Assembly (NCBI GenBank): GCA_036362985.1
Contig: JAYGXS010000003.1
Location: forward strand, 87,543,526-87,607,525
Source of the DNA: Ligula intestinalis
Lineage: Eukaryota; Platyhelminthes; Cestoda; Diphyllobothriidea; Diphyllobothriidae
Reading direction: 5' to 3'
DNA length: 64,000 nucleotides
Shown: piece by piece, positions 21,352-32,997 of the stretch
Position numbering within the stretch: the stretch's first letter is position 1
How the letters are laid out: every line of letters starts with the position of its first letter
Translations under genes and position numbers: made by a program
Notes under the pieces: model-generated
Seen by the model: the letters and a program-made list of their open reading frames with translations, nothing else
Told to the model about the DNA's origin: nothing
The model's database searches: none

Positions 21352-21760
21352 CAGCCGCATGCTCTGAAGCGAACCCTTGCACGTAGCGGTGATGAGAAAC
21401 ACGCGTACACGTAGGCCGCCACTGTCAGTTTGGCCAATAACTTTCAAGGCCGACTCAGAAACAATCTCACTACAATGACTGTCGTCAGACCCGCACTTTG
21501 GACCAAGCCGCCCTCGCGGACGCTCGCGGACGCTCGCGGACGCTCGCGTACTGGTCCGATGGTCAAGTTCCCCCTACTTATTCCCTACTCCTTCTGTGCA
21601 GAATAAACTGTTCATATCACTCTGGTTTTCCATGTCTTCTCTTCTCCTAAGGAACCCAGCCCAAAGGTAGCAATTGCTAGGGTTTGACTTAATTAACTCC
21701 CCTGTGGTAGAATTGGCCCATCGCAGGCATAAAATCAACTTCTATTATGCCAAGTGCCAG
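21352..21760. repeat. Dispersed LTR-like repeat, fullest copy
   Basis: Shared blocks with 40905-41240 and, more weakly, 47385-47790 run in the same order. They are gcgtacacgtaggccgccac, ctttcaaggccgactcag, gtcagacccgcact, tggtccgat, cagaataaact and ccaaaggaacc. The AATAAA-containing block followed by a CTCTGG/CCATG stretch resembles an LTR R-U5 region. No internal retroelement genes adjoin it. Confidence 0.5.
21511..21550. repeat. 10-bp tandem repeat, four units
   Basis: The unit cgctcgcgga is repeated four times, with changes in the first and last unit. Paralogous copies at 41080 and 47610 have a single unit, so the array expanded here. Confidence 0.85.
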
Positions 21761-21769
21761 TCCAATTTA

Positions 21770-22860
21770 CTTGCACAAGTTGCAGCCTCGATTATGCCTT
21801 TTACGGTGCTTCTCCACGCGCGACTATCCGTGGCAGCAGATCTATGCAGATCGAGCCATTCTCTTCGCCAGCGCCAGCGCCGGTGACCGAATACCGAAGT
21901 TCAAGAACCACTTCCATGTCCTGATGGACTGAGTTGAGCAACATTTTGAGCTGACCCCCACTTCGACGTTTTAGGTCAAGGTCAGTAACAGTAGGCTCAT
22001 GCGGTTAACGGCGAAGAACGTTTTCAAACCACCTCAGTCGTCTTTCTTGGATTTCCTGGTACAACCCTGCGATGCTGTCGCAGCGAATGCGAACTACATC
22101 AGTTGATACAAAATCGGTGTACTTCACTCGAAGGGTGGTCTTCAAGCAGTAGTGGTCAAAGGCTTCCAGTTTAAATTCATCTTCCACGCGCATGGTCTAG
22201 AATTGGCATTCATTTAGAAGAACAGACTGTACGGATGCCCGTTACACGCGCACCTTTGTGGAGAGGGAGATTATCGCGTCGGGTCCATAGGCATTTTCGA
22301 AGGCTGGAGAAAACTCGTCGACATGCGGCAATTTGGGAGATAATGTCATCTTTAATCCGTCCGTTCGGCAGCAACTCCGCTCCGAGGCAGTTGAAACTGT
22401 CTACTTTTTCAAGCTAACAGCCGCTAGTCTCAAGAGGTGCCTTCCCTTGGGCAGAAATGCAGCATGAAAACACTTTTCTTCGCAACGTTTAAGGAAAAAG
22501 GACCGATTTCACGACACCATAGACTGTAGATCGCCAAAGCTTGAAGCTGGTACAGCGTTATCATCAGCACAGTCGACTTCAGTCAAACGGCGTTTGGGTG
22601 CAAGCAAAATATCACCATTTTCATGTAGGGCCTTTCCGAGAACCCAGTCAATGACGTAGTTAAAGAGAATGGACGACACGACACAGCCTTGAGGAACACC
22701 AGACCGAATATAGAAGGATTTTGACAAGTTGTTGTGGGCTTGAACCCACGAAGTGGTGGAGCGGTCGGATGCCTTCAGCATGACGAATATTTTTGTGGTA
22801 CACCATTTAATGCTAGTAGGAGCGGAGTCCAAGGCCTCCAGTAAACAAATACCTACTCAA
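21770..22860 (-). pseudogene. RTE-type LINE, 3' half, inverted copy
   Basis: In minus-strand order it reads VQAHNNLSKSFYIRSGVPQG and CVVSSILFNYVIDWVLGKAL, then motif C as CADD (22560-22571) in place of FADD. The thumb follows (FKLEAFDHYCLKTTLRVKYT and IQERRLRWFENVLRR), and then AATDSRAWRSTVKGIIEA. Several frame changes separate these blocks. It starts just before motif B, so it is 5'-truncated. Confidence 0.8.
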
Positions 22861-22964
22861 TAAAACCATGTCTTGAGAAAAAGCCTACGCACGGCGTGAA
22901 CGTAGCAGGAGGGAATCAACCCTATTCTATCTGATACCACCGAAGACATAGTATATAACAAGAT

Positions 22965-23690
22965 ATTACCTAGCCAGTCAGTGGCTCGCACGAGCCAGTT
23001 GCTAAGAATGCTAAATACAGTGTCTACGTGTGCCACGTACGTCCTGCTTCTAATGATAGGCCAGAACCTTTCACCAGTAAGACACTGAGTCTACCTATCC
23101 GTCCTGATAGGGACAGGGGTATCCTGCCACACCCCGTGATAGATTCAACCCCGTCAAATGTCTATTCAGTGAGAATTGCGGGAATTTAACGATGAATTCC
23201 ACAGGGCCAGGCTCACGAACTCGCTTTCCCTGCCCTCCCCAATGCGCCAGTCAATTGCGCGTTCGAAGAAAATATGGACAACTACCGAGTAGACAGAGAA
23301 ACCAGAAAAAATTCAAAGACAGAAACGAGAAGATACGTACTTTTGTGCACAATTTGGACGTGCCTCCTAAGGGCTCCCCCCTCCTTGAAAGAATGGCCAC
23401 AAATATTGCAAGGGAAGTTCCGCAGGTCTGCAATAAATACAAAAACAACACACGAACAGACTTCAGTGTACCAGATACTGAATTTGTTTGCTCTAAGGTT
23501 TCTTTTGCGTTTGACGATAATGAAAAATGTTAGTGTACAATAGTAGCGAAAGATCACACTACAAAGTAACACTTACAAGCTCTGTTTAATGTAATCATAT
23601 GAAAATTTACGCTTTTGAATCTGGAGCTTCACGATATTCATGTACTTCTGTTTTGGACCCTTAGACTTAAAATAGGCAGGTCAAAGTCCA
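22965..23690. repeat. Recent duplication, right copy (partner 15955-16690)
   Basis: It contains exon Z13. It joins the 3'-truncated RTE copy on its left, so the duplication may have been bounded by repeats. Confidence 0.9.
23341..23427 (-). CDS. One-finger C2H2 zinc-finger exon, type A (Z13)
   Basis: 87 nt, acceptor ATTGCAG, donor GTACGTATC. It reads L-R-N-F-P-C-N-I-C-G-H-S-F and ends R-H-V-Q-I-V-H-K. Contacts are E, G, A, R, identical to its duplicate Z8. It is the most upstream intact exon of the array in transcript order. Confidence 0.75.
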
Positions 23691-23699
23691 GTGACAAGT

Positions 23700-24230
23700 T
23701 GGTAAGCGGTAAGTTGAAAAGTTTTATTTTTTGCAAGAATTTGTTAATAACTATTATAATAGTAATAGACATAGAGGCTTTAAATTAACAGTTAAACAGG
23801 ACACGAAAAAATGCACCGCCCACAAAGCATATGGCTTTGGCGCCTAATTCCGGGGAAATTGGGTTAAGAAAGGCGAGCGGTAGGAATACGTTAAGGGTTA
23901 GGTTAAAGATTGTAATTATGTTTATGTTTGGGATCCAGATAGTGTAAAGGATAAAGTTTTGGGTTCTTATTATCTGTTATGTGTATGTTTACCATAAAAA
24001 TAGTTTCAAAAATATGACGGAGCCAGCACTAACTCTTAACCCACACAAATTGCAAGCAACAGTCAGTTATGACGAGAGTATCATGCCAGAAAAGGTGGCA
24101 GTCCTAATGCAAATCCCCTTCACAAGCGGTGAAAAACAGGGCAGTCTGGCTTATTTTCGAAAAAGATAACAGCACATAGGTGGCAAAGGGCTCACCTTCA
24201 TTTCCCTCAACTACTTAAATCCCGAATGTC
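23700..24230. other. Stretch without a recognised gene
   Basis: AT-rich sequence continuing the cassette flank, also seen decayed at 16690-16900. No coding similarity is visible. Confidence 0.4.
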
Positions 24231-24234
24231 TTGA

Positions 24235-24410
24235 CGAAAAGTGTCGAGTCAAATTTTGTGTCGCCCTCCTCTTCGACGTCTCCGGTGGGTGCCAGAGCTG
24301 GATCGAGAGCAGTGTAGCAGACGACAGAGAACGTTCCTAAACTGCCTCGGCTGTCTTTCTTGGATAGCAAAATTTCAAATTACAAGCGGTAACAACATCC
24401 CGGGGACGGA
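24235..24410 (-). pseudogene. RTE LINE C-terminal scrap
   Basis: The minus strand reads IQERQPRQFRNVL, then HRRRRRGGRHKI, a stop, and LDTFRQDIR. It matches the region between the thumb and C-terminus of RTE proteins (compare IQERRLRWFENVLRR in the copy at 22 kb). The fragment is under 180 bp. Confidence 0.55.
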
Positions 24411-25267
24411 GATATCAGCGCTATCACTGGGCATTCTTCATGGTGCGGACGCAGTAGAAACATGAACATTTTGGGAAGACGGTCTAGACCAGACGATTAC
24501 CCAGGGCGACTACTGAGCTAGGACCATAGCTAGCGGGTTGGTGCGACCGAGGGTCAGTAGCAACTGCAAGGAGAACACTGCTACAAACAAAAATACTTGA
24601 CGTAGCTGAGTCACCGGTCCTCAAACACTTATATCGATTCAAACAGCAAGCATGCGACCCAACCGCCATCACGACGGCAGCACCAGTGCGGAAGCACGAT
24701 GATGCTGTGACAGAGAGAGGCAAGATTCCACAGTGTGCAATAATACTAAGCGATGAAGGATTTCAGCAGAAGCCACCAGTGGAATAAACCAGGCTTTCTG
24801 GTCTGACGAATAAACAGCAGCGGAACAGTAGCGACAGTTCTACTGCGATCTTGCACGCGACTGCTTGAAAAAGTGTCCTGTTTAGATACCGCTAAGGACA
24901 GCTACATCAGGCATGATCACATATGTTCTACGAAATATCAAGTAAGTTCTGGCAAAAGATCACCTAATATAATCTATCAGGCATAATTCCACACATGTTT
25001 ATACAGGTCAGTTCCCACGTGATCCTAATTTTACAAACTTTTCCCCTGGATGAGTCGTGTCAGAGAGTTGCCAAGTAAAAGATGGCGCGTGTGCCGTGTG
25101 ACTCATTTGAACTGCAGCACAGGAAGAAGCAGCATGGATAAGCAAAAAGGCGAAAGAAGTAAGCTCCACTCACACAAATTACGATCACTTTCAAAATGCT
25201 TTGTAGGTTCCACACTGTTAGTTCCTTCTACGTCGTAGTACAGCGTACCTGTGAGGATAGAAAGTGA

Positions 25268-25513
25268 AAAAACAAAGACGCACGAGAAGTGCTGGCCTCC
25301 AGAGAACTTGCTACGTCAGGGGCTTTAGTGAGAATAGATAAGCATATTGCCGCATTTAAATCCCTCCTTGGAACACTTGAGGCGGTTGTTGCTGTCAGCG
25401 TTCCATAATTCACCTCACCTGCTAAAGGTGACGACGTTGGTGAGGGCTTCCACTCATCCCCGCTGCTTGCGCAGTCACTTTCACTGGATTCATTTGAGTC
25501 TTGCTCGGTATAA
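25268..25513 (+). pseudogene. Coding-like remnant of an unrecognised protein
   Basis: A frame between TGA (25265-25267) and TAA (25511-25513) has one internal TAA at 25406-25408. Both halves have protein-like composition: DAREVLASRELATSGALVRI and FKSLLGTLEAVVAVSVP before the stop, and SPAKGDDVGEGFHSSPLLAQ after it. Codon use looks ordinary. It may be a processed pseudogene or a decayed exon. I do not recognise it. Confidence 0.3.
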
Positions 25514-26237
25514 AGTGGCCCACTTCGACGCTGTTATTAAAACCAATCTTATGTAGGGGTAAGGAAATCTTACAAGTCGATTTGGTGATACTGATTCAGA
25601 AGCCTAAATACAGGACAGACATACCACAAACTGTTAGAACTACCTTGCAAGGCTCAAGCACGGTCTGTTTGTTTGTAAGTCGTTCTTCCTGTAAATAAAA
25701 TTGATTTCTTATTGAAGGTAAAAATAACCAGACAACGTAAATGGAAGAGAAACGCTCACTGGATAGGGCAGTCAACGCTACAAAACCGTGAGATTAACCT
25801 AAAGTTTCTAAAACAACAGTAACTGCCAATCTTGTGCTTTAGAGCATAAAGCGCCCTCCACTTTGATTCTAAGGAAGATTTTGTGTTCGTTAATCAGCTA
25901 CTATTAGGTGTCCTCCATATTGTGAGACGGCAATATTATCCCTGGTGATAGTGTAGAAACCTACACCACGCAATTTAACCTCTCGTCCGAAGCCAGCACA
26001 GTAATATGCGCGTGTGAGAATAGACTTAATATACTAAATCCCCACTCCCTTTCCTGAGCAGGCACGGGTGTCATGAGCAAGTCGAGAACGCCGGGACGGG
26101 AGAAAGCCCGGGCAGCTGGCGCGACCGGACTGCACCCTAGACGTGCAAGTAAATTTGGCTTGGAGTCACACAAAATCCCCATGAACAAGCGGCATTGCAG
26201 CCAGATTATCATCCCAGTTGGTCACTCCAGGCACTAC

Positions 26238-26260
26238 ATACTACTACTACTACTACTACG
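26238..26260. repeat. (TAC)n microsatellite
   Basis: About seven uninterrupted TAC units follow the sequence gcactaca. Confidence 0.9.
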
Positions 26261-26753
26261 GTGCAAACGGGGGCGCATCCATGCCAGAAAGTCAGCAACT
26301 GTAAATGAGGCTATATTCTCTGAAGATTAGTATTTTTGCTGTCTTCTACTCACTACAAGTTGCACACGTTCCGCCAGTGCTCAACGGGAGGCAGGCGGCA
26401 TTCGTACATGAAAACAGCACCCAATTGGCCGCTCCGCTCTTCCAACCGGCAAGCAAGCTGCTTCCACCTTTAGAACTATTTGCAAGTCAGATTTGTACAA
26501 CAGCGAAACTTATATCCTTTAACATGCATTGTAGTATCTGTGAAATATGCGTGCAATGAAAGCATTCGTTGCTTTCTTCTTACTCTGTTTTCCTCCATAA
26601 GGGTTTCAGGTGGGTATGCATGGATTTTAGATTGCTTTCTGTGCTAATTATACAAGAAGATGCAAAAAATTGACAATCGCAGAACTGATAGCATTTACGT
26701 CAGAAGCATTGACGGAAATAAAGCGCGGGAGCTGAATATAACAAAAAAGAAGA

Positions 26754-27374
26754 CAGTCGTCACCGGTTATTAAGCCCACCTCGGGCCCAGACCGAATCGG
26801 GCTTAATAAGCGGCGGGCGCACTAACCGGATATTCCTAGTTCTTGATTAGCAAACGCAAGATAGGCACTATACATAATACTATAATGTTATTTGTCGGTA
26901 TTTTACGAAATAATACAAACTAAAAATAATTTGCGAAACGTTTAAAAAAGCGGTCTAGTCTCAGTTCTTTTGGAGGCAACTTTACTCGCAAGTGCTTTTT
27001 AATGTCCTTCTCCAGGCACCAGAAATCGTCGATTTTTTTGAAATCTGATGCCTGTAGACTGCGTTGCAGAGAGTCTAGTGCAGCTCTTATCTGTGCTGCA
27101 GTGGGAACTGGCTGTTCGTCCTCAGCAGCATCAACTACAAATTTAACTTGAAAAATGTAAACAAATCACAGCGGGCATCTTGTTTTGCGTAGGACTGACC
27201 AAAATTATGTAACCAGTTGCGCACGCAGAGATATGAGGATCTCACCCTATCCTGTTAGCAAACTGGGCTTTGTAGCCGGCGGATTTTGCTACGTAAAATT
27301 CCGTCCCAAACTGATTTGGGCTTAAAACGCGGCTGGGCCTATTAACCATGGGCTTAATAACCGGCGACTACTGT
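26754..27374 (-). mobile_element. pogo/Tigger-like DNA transposon, internally deleted
   Basis: Terminal inverted repeats of about 25 bp match with two differences. The left is CAGTCGTCACCGGTTATTAA and onward from 26754. The right, read inverted, is CAGTAGTCGCCGGTTATTAA ending at 27374. A TA flanks the right end, and the left flank has GA where TA is expected. Both ends also carry a subterminal inverted copy of GGGCTTAATAA, so each can fold into a hairpin (left arm pair near 26770-26813). The CAGT start, TA target and internal coding remnant suggest the pogo/Tigger branch of Tc1-mariner. Confidence 0.65.
26920..27132 (-). pseudogene. Transposase C-terminal remnant in the pogo-like element
   Basis: A 70-codon frame ends at TAG (26920-26922). 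It reads AAEDEQPVPTAAQIRAALD, LQRSLQASDF, WCLEKDIKKHLRVKLPPKEL and RLDRFFKRFANYF. An acidic segment before a helical tail resembles the C-terminus of Tigger/pogo transposases. The DDE catalytic core and the CENP-B-type HTH are absent, so the element depends on another copy or is dead. Confidence 0.45.
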
Positions 27375-30300
27375 AGAAAGGAATGCATACGAATTCTCGA
27401 TATCAGCACCAGAATCAGGTTCTAAGAAAAAGTACTCTTCTTATACTCTGTCTGTATCGAAGAGCGCGAGCCGAAACATCTTCGATGCTGGCGAAATGGA
27501 CAATCCATCTTTACTGTCCAAACGCTTTAAATTTATTTAAGTGTGACGGCGCTAACGGTGATCTTCACTTAAGATTTCAGGAGAAATTGCCACACAATTA
27601 CGTACCTTATCATTTTTCTGCAAAAATTTACACAGACCATAAGTTGCACGCCGCAGTACTTATTAGGAATCAGATGGGATGGAGAGTGCGCAATAATCGG
27701 AGGAGGTAAAAAAACTAGCATTTGAGAAGATACTTATTCCATATTGCTGATTAAGTCGTAAGTCCAATAGATGAGTGAAGTTGTGTGATTGGACAACATT
27801 TGGGGCAGGTAGCAAAAGGTAAGCGAATAGGTGCTGTTCCTGGCTATAACACTTTCAAAACTCTAATATAATGAACACGGTCAAAGTTCAACTGCTATCA
27901 TCTGTATGTAAGAGAGCTGAAACGTTCTTATGTAGCCTTGAAGATTTGTATCGCTAGATTATGGAAACGCCACGGAAGCTAAAATAACTGTCTCATCTCC
28001 TGGAGAAAATCTTCACCAATTGTCTCCACAATATCAGCAAAGACCCCAAATACACAGCAGAGTTGGCAAACATAACACGCCAATTTTTCAGGTTGTATTA
28101 AACAGCAGCTAAAAATCGAATTTGCGATAACTCGCACCGAATTCGCAAATATATTAACTTAAAAGGAGGCATTATTCGTACATTAAATAATTAAATGGAG
28201 CTCGCCTTAACCTATTGGGAACTTTCGAATCAAGAATCCGTGAATAAGGATCCTAACTATCCAATAACATTTTGCTGTCAAGCTCCCGGCAACAGTTGCC
28301 CCAACATTTGATGGCATGACTGCCCAGTAGCAAGAGATTAAAGTAGCCAAACAAAGTGCTAACTGCTGGTCAACATCAGATTTTCGTTGCATTTCCTCAG
28401 TAGCTGCCCGGCTTTTCTACATGGATTGCAGCTTTCAGAGCTCGAATTAAATCAGAGTTCAAGCCGAAGCATGCTGTAAATCCTTTTCGCATATACAAAT
28501 CATGCAGTACGTTTTCCGCAATTAATGAGGTAGACATAAAAAGATCCAATGTCTCCTCCAGTACCAAGTTTCTCGGATAAGGATTTACAGTGTTAATTTC
28601 TTAACAGACTTTTTATTTAGCCAGTTATGTTTACTGATCAAGGAAACCACAAGAATTCTACAGATGCGGTTACCGAAAGATTTATGCAGCGTTTCACTAA
28701 CAGACAGCATTTATATTGAAAAAATTACAAAGATAACTCAGACGGCAACTAAAACGCCAGTAAATGCCGACATTAGGCTAGTGTGCATGCATGGAGTTGC
28801 CGAAAATTTGCCGTAATTGTGCGAGAACAATGCTATTGGGACAGTTGCAATGAAATGGGCCTCAGAATATCCTAATCATAGGGGGAGTTACGAAAAACGT
28901 CACTCTGGGCAGCTCGGTTTGCTGAATATGGAACGCATTGCTGCATTCGCGAAAATAAACTTTTATAAAAATGAGACACTCGGAGAGACGTTTTCGAGGC
29001 ACAAATATGCTCATGTTTGAAGAATATAGCTCTTAAATTAACAGTGAACGAACAAGGGCTTCGAGTGCACCGATTAAACTGCATACAAGAAGTGCCGCAC
29101 TTGTTTTATACTAACTAGCAGCAAAGAACCAGCGCGATTACACATTCTGCAAGAATCAAGCAAATCAAATTTCGTGTCTAGCGCGTATAATACAGGCTAT
29201 TAAAATTACCAGCAGCTTTTCACTGCTTATGAATTTCATCCACTTGCAGAAGTGAAAACTGAATTGGAAATACTAAGCATATAGTTGTTTTAAATTACAC
29301 TTTTACAGATATGGCGTTCATTGACGACTGAAGAGGACCATCCATCTACCTGTAATTCGTTCGTAATGGCAAGTACAATAATCCTGCGTGAAATTTCGTT
29401 TCAAATATCTCAAATGGGGATTGTTATAACCCAGTTGCTTCTGACTCAACGAGTGCGTTGAATAATTAAAAAGAGCGGGTCTGAGAGGCAAGGGCTTTAT
29501 TAAGCAGCACACAAAAACTTTGGGGCTTATGGGATCAATTAGTTTGTCCCCTCCGGCATTTTTTTCTTTCTCTGGTCTTCCTTTCATATTGTTGACGCAT
29601 AGCTTACGCCTCGGCACTCTAGAACCATCTCGATTACGGCCACTGCCCCACTTTTTGGGTGGTCATCTCGTTTTTCCGTGCACGTCGTGGGTGGATTGCG
29701 TGCAGGCCTGCCGTCCAACGAGTGGCTTGATTGTGAGCATGACTCATTTGGTCTGTCCTGTTTACCGACTTTCTGGAATGCGTGGGAGGTTCGGCCTCCG
29801 AAACAGGGACAGAAGTAATACTTATGCTCTCCTTCTCCATATTTATGCTTAAATCATAGAATGTCTTGCGTACCGATTCTTTCACCTTCCTTTCGATGCA
29901 CTCTCTAAAACTGTTAATACGATGACTAGGTTTGAGATTACACAAGGACAAAACGAAAGTCTTGCATTTTTTTAGATGAGTCAATTCTTCGTAAAGGAAT
30001 TCCTTGCTGGTTATATTACATAGTACAATTAATGTTATTCCTGGAATGATTGCATGTTTATTTGAATTATATGTGAATATATATGGTTAATAAACTCTTT
30101 ACGAAAAGATTGGTGTTCCACTCGTCCAGTGTTATTTAGTGTCATCCAACCTTTATAATTTCGAACTACACAATAGGTTTCACATATTTGCTCATGCCAG
30201 GATTGCGCACGGTGCTCAGTCTGATGGCGATTTATCAAGGGCAGCGATGAGCGTGTCTACTGGTGGCCAATCCACGTTCATGTCCGCGTCGGTGGGGCTA

Positions 30301-30825
30301 TGCGATCGATTTAACATTTCTCTGCTTGTTAATTCTAACTGAGGAGGCTGTAAAGTTCGTTAAATGGCCAGTATTATGCGCGTCATGAGCCAATAGCCAC
30401 ATTGGTGCCTGTTGGACGAAAATAATTTTGTTTTCCCAGCCACGACAACGTTCGAACAATTATAACATGTTCTAAATTTTGCAGTTTTATTAAATCACAT
30501 GAAACCACTTGGTCTATTCTAAATTCTGATGCCAAGTATATAATCTAGGAGTACTCGAGGAAATAATTATCTGGTGTTGTTAACTGATTCTTTCCAAGTT
30601 TCAATAAATGTGCATGAAAGGAGTTCATTTCAGTTTATTTAGTGCAGTAGGCAATGTTTTTGAAGGCCATATTATGTCACTATCATTCACTTTATTGCGG
30701 GCATAAGGTTTTTGAATTTGAGCTACTTTAACATTAAGAACAGTAAATAAAACAAATCTACCGATAATAAAAGTGATATTTTTAGCCAGTTGCAAACTGC
30801 CACTACTGACACAATGTCAATTATA
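27375..30825. other. Long AT-rich stretch without a recognised gene
   Basis: No LINE, finger or splice-flanked coding segment was recognised in these 3.4 kb. Opposite-strand frames of about 110 codons overlap at 29520-29984, but neither has a recognisable motif. It may be intronic or intergenic unique sequence. Confidence 0.4.
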
Positions 30826-31220
30826 CAAGGTGTCCCAAAAAAATGTATACACATTTTAAATGATAAAAAACTCGGTATTTATTGTAGTTTTGTTATTTAA
30901 AAATTATAAAACTTTTAACAAGTATCAGTTTGTCGTTTTCTCACTGCATGTTCTCAAACTGACATCCTTTGAATCCAGACACTGCTGACCGTGTCAAGCA
31001 ATTGTATCTTACACACCATAAAACAATTCCATTTGTATTTGGGCGCATTCATGTTCAATGGCTTCTTTCTTTCTCAGTTACTTAAAATATAGTGAAAACT
31101 CAGTGGAAAAACAATAAAATGATACTTTACAATACTTTTGCATTTTTGAAATAATGAAATTATAATAAACCTCAATGTTACAATTGTTTAAAATCTGTAT
31201 ACAATTTTTAGGACACCCTG
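30826..31220. mobile_element. Mariner-like MITE, copy 1
   Basis: The ends read CAAGGTGTCCC and, inverted, CAGGGTGTCCT, each followed by A-rich sequence and GTATACA. TA precedes the left end and TG sits where TA is expected on the right. The arms stay self-complementary for well over 100 bp (tttattgt...ctcactgcatgtt inside). The roughly 395-bp unit has no coding capacity. The end sequence is typical of mariner-derived MITEs. Confidence 0.7.
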
Positions 31221-31734
31221 TGCATACTTATAATAATAAGTTGTATATTTCAGGTCCATTGGGCCTCATCGATAAACCAAAAATTCGATAATAGGAAGTT
31301 CTAGGAATAATTGGTTTAACAAACAGTATCGGTAGTCCGTGGCTATGACACGAGTGTAACTGTTTAGAATCGAATTTGGTAGATTAGAAAAATGAATCTA
31401 GCACTGTCATGCGGAAAGTAAAATTCAAGGGCACACTCAGACGGGCCACATCTTTATCCATATCCTGATACCCACTGCCTCTGTTAGTAGGAAGAGGGCT
31501 TGGAAGCAAACGCAGTCGAAGCTGAGCGTGGGGTAGGACAATTGGTGTGAACGAAATATTAGTGGTAAAGACGGGCTCCCGGCACTACACTCGGGTTCCC
31601 AAACTGGTGCGGCATAATAGAACATAGGGAACCCCCTAGTTTATTATCGTCCTGGGCACAGCCGTATGAGATCCAAAATTCCGTCGAATCTACAAGGCCA
31701 TCGTTGAGGATGCCTGAGATACGACCAAATATAA

Positions 31735-31955
31735 TGCCTTGATGATAATAAGGTTTATTTGTAAAGCACATCTTTGGCGCCGTCAAAAACCCCGGAAGGC
31801 AGGAAAAAAACCTAACCCAAACCCCTTCTTTCGCAGTGACCATTGTATTTGTTTTGGTCTTTTGCTAGGTCAATAGTGTGCGAAATAAGGAGTTGGTTTT
31901 AAGTGAAAAAACCTGACTTCTAGGGAACAAATCGAGAAAAACATGAAATAAAATA
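31735..31955 (-). mobile_element. Short retroposon ending in (TTA)n, copy 1
   Basis: It is almost identical to 56698-56913. On the minus strand the unit ends AATAAACCTTATTATTATC, a LINE-type 3' end, and contains GACGGCGCCAAAGATGTGC. It is either a SINE or a severely 5'-truncated LINE tail. Confidence 0.65.
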
Positions 31956-32519
31956 GCTATACATTGTAGGTGTTACGGTTTTATAGTAAGAATACTTGGG
32001 GTCTGGAAAAACTGTAATGTCCTTTAACTGAGGTATACTTAGCCGCGGTCAGTTTGAAGGTGAAAAATCAGCTGATGATATGGCATCTACCGTATGCATG
32101 GGTCTGCTCGATACGGAGATTACAATCGTTGTCCATTGGCAAAAATTTGCTAATTAGATGTGACGTTGCAGATGTCTGAGGTGGGTCGAGGCAGCTGCGA
32201 AGCACCATCGTCATTCAAGTGCATCGGCAGAAGACATTTGGCCTTTCGTTTGTTGAATATCTAAGTGAGATTGAGATTTACCTCATAAGTATGGTTGATG
32301 GTTGATGGTCAACGAAACGAGAGCCGCCAAGACTGCGTACGTCCATATGATTTCCATCATTTGAATGACTGATGGTATTGGTAGACGTCCTGATTCCATG
32401 GGAAAGCGAGTCAGAGGAAGGAAGTTTCAAGAAGGAATCCTGAATTCAAGTAAGTCGTCTTTCGGGATCTTAGAGAAAGCTGCCCGGAAAAGATGTGGAA
32501 AACAAAAGGTTAATAGATT

Positions 32520-32992
32520 CAGTGTTTAGATAAATGTGCAGTCATGGCTTGAATGCACATAGACTATTTAAGGACCGAATATCAATTGGCAAATTATTCC
32601 AAAGATATCGTTACTTAGAAGCAAAAAATAGAGATCATTTAGAAGTGGAAGAAGCAGGATGAGGTATAATCAACGTTGAATTTCTTAGGTTGTAGGGGCG
32701 TGTAACGGGAGTTAGGGCAGAAATCGTGGGGAGATTTGGACTGTTATTGCAGCGAAACAGGAGACAAAACCCTGCTTTTAGTTTCCTGAACCAAAGGAAT
32801 TTCAGTTTTATTACCTGGCATCTATTTGAGTAGGAAATATCTGAAAATGCCTGATAGAGGACCCTTTTAGTGAATCTTCTTTGGACACTTTCAATTTTTG
32901 AAGGCTAGCTTCGTACATTAGACCGAAGAAGGGACAACAGTATTCGAGAATAGGAAAAACATCCATACGACCCATTATCTTCGAAAATAGTC
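32520..32992 (-). pseudogene. CR1-like LINE thumb domain, decayed, inverted
   Basis: In minus-strand order it reads VFPILEYCCPFFGLMYEA, KFLWFRKLKAGFCLLFRCNN, SPNLPTISALTPVTRPYNLR and YLWNNLPIDIRSLNS. This is the same thumb and C-terminal segment as the neighbouring plus-strand copy, with many stops. Its 5' edge nearly touches that copy, giving a head-to-head pair. Confidence 0.75.
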
Positions 32993-32997
32993 CACTG

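Noticed and set aside
29520..29984. Overlapping frames of 110 and 116 codons on opposite strands
   Set aside because: Both are open over the same DNA, neither shows a domain or splice context, and there is no way to choose between them from sequence alone.
31437..31625. YYAAPVW on the minus strand resembling a LINE thumb motif
   Set aside because: The match is seven residues long and nothing around it aligns with LINE proteins.
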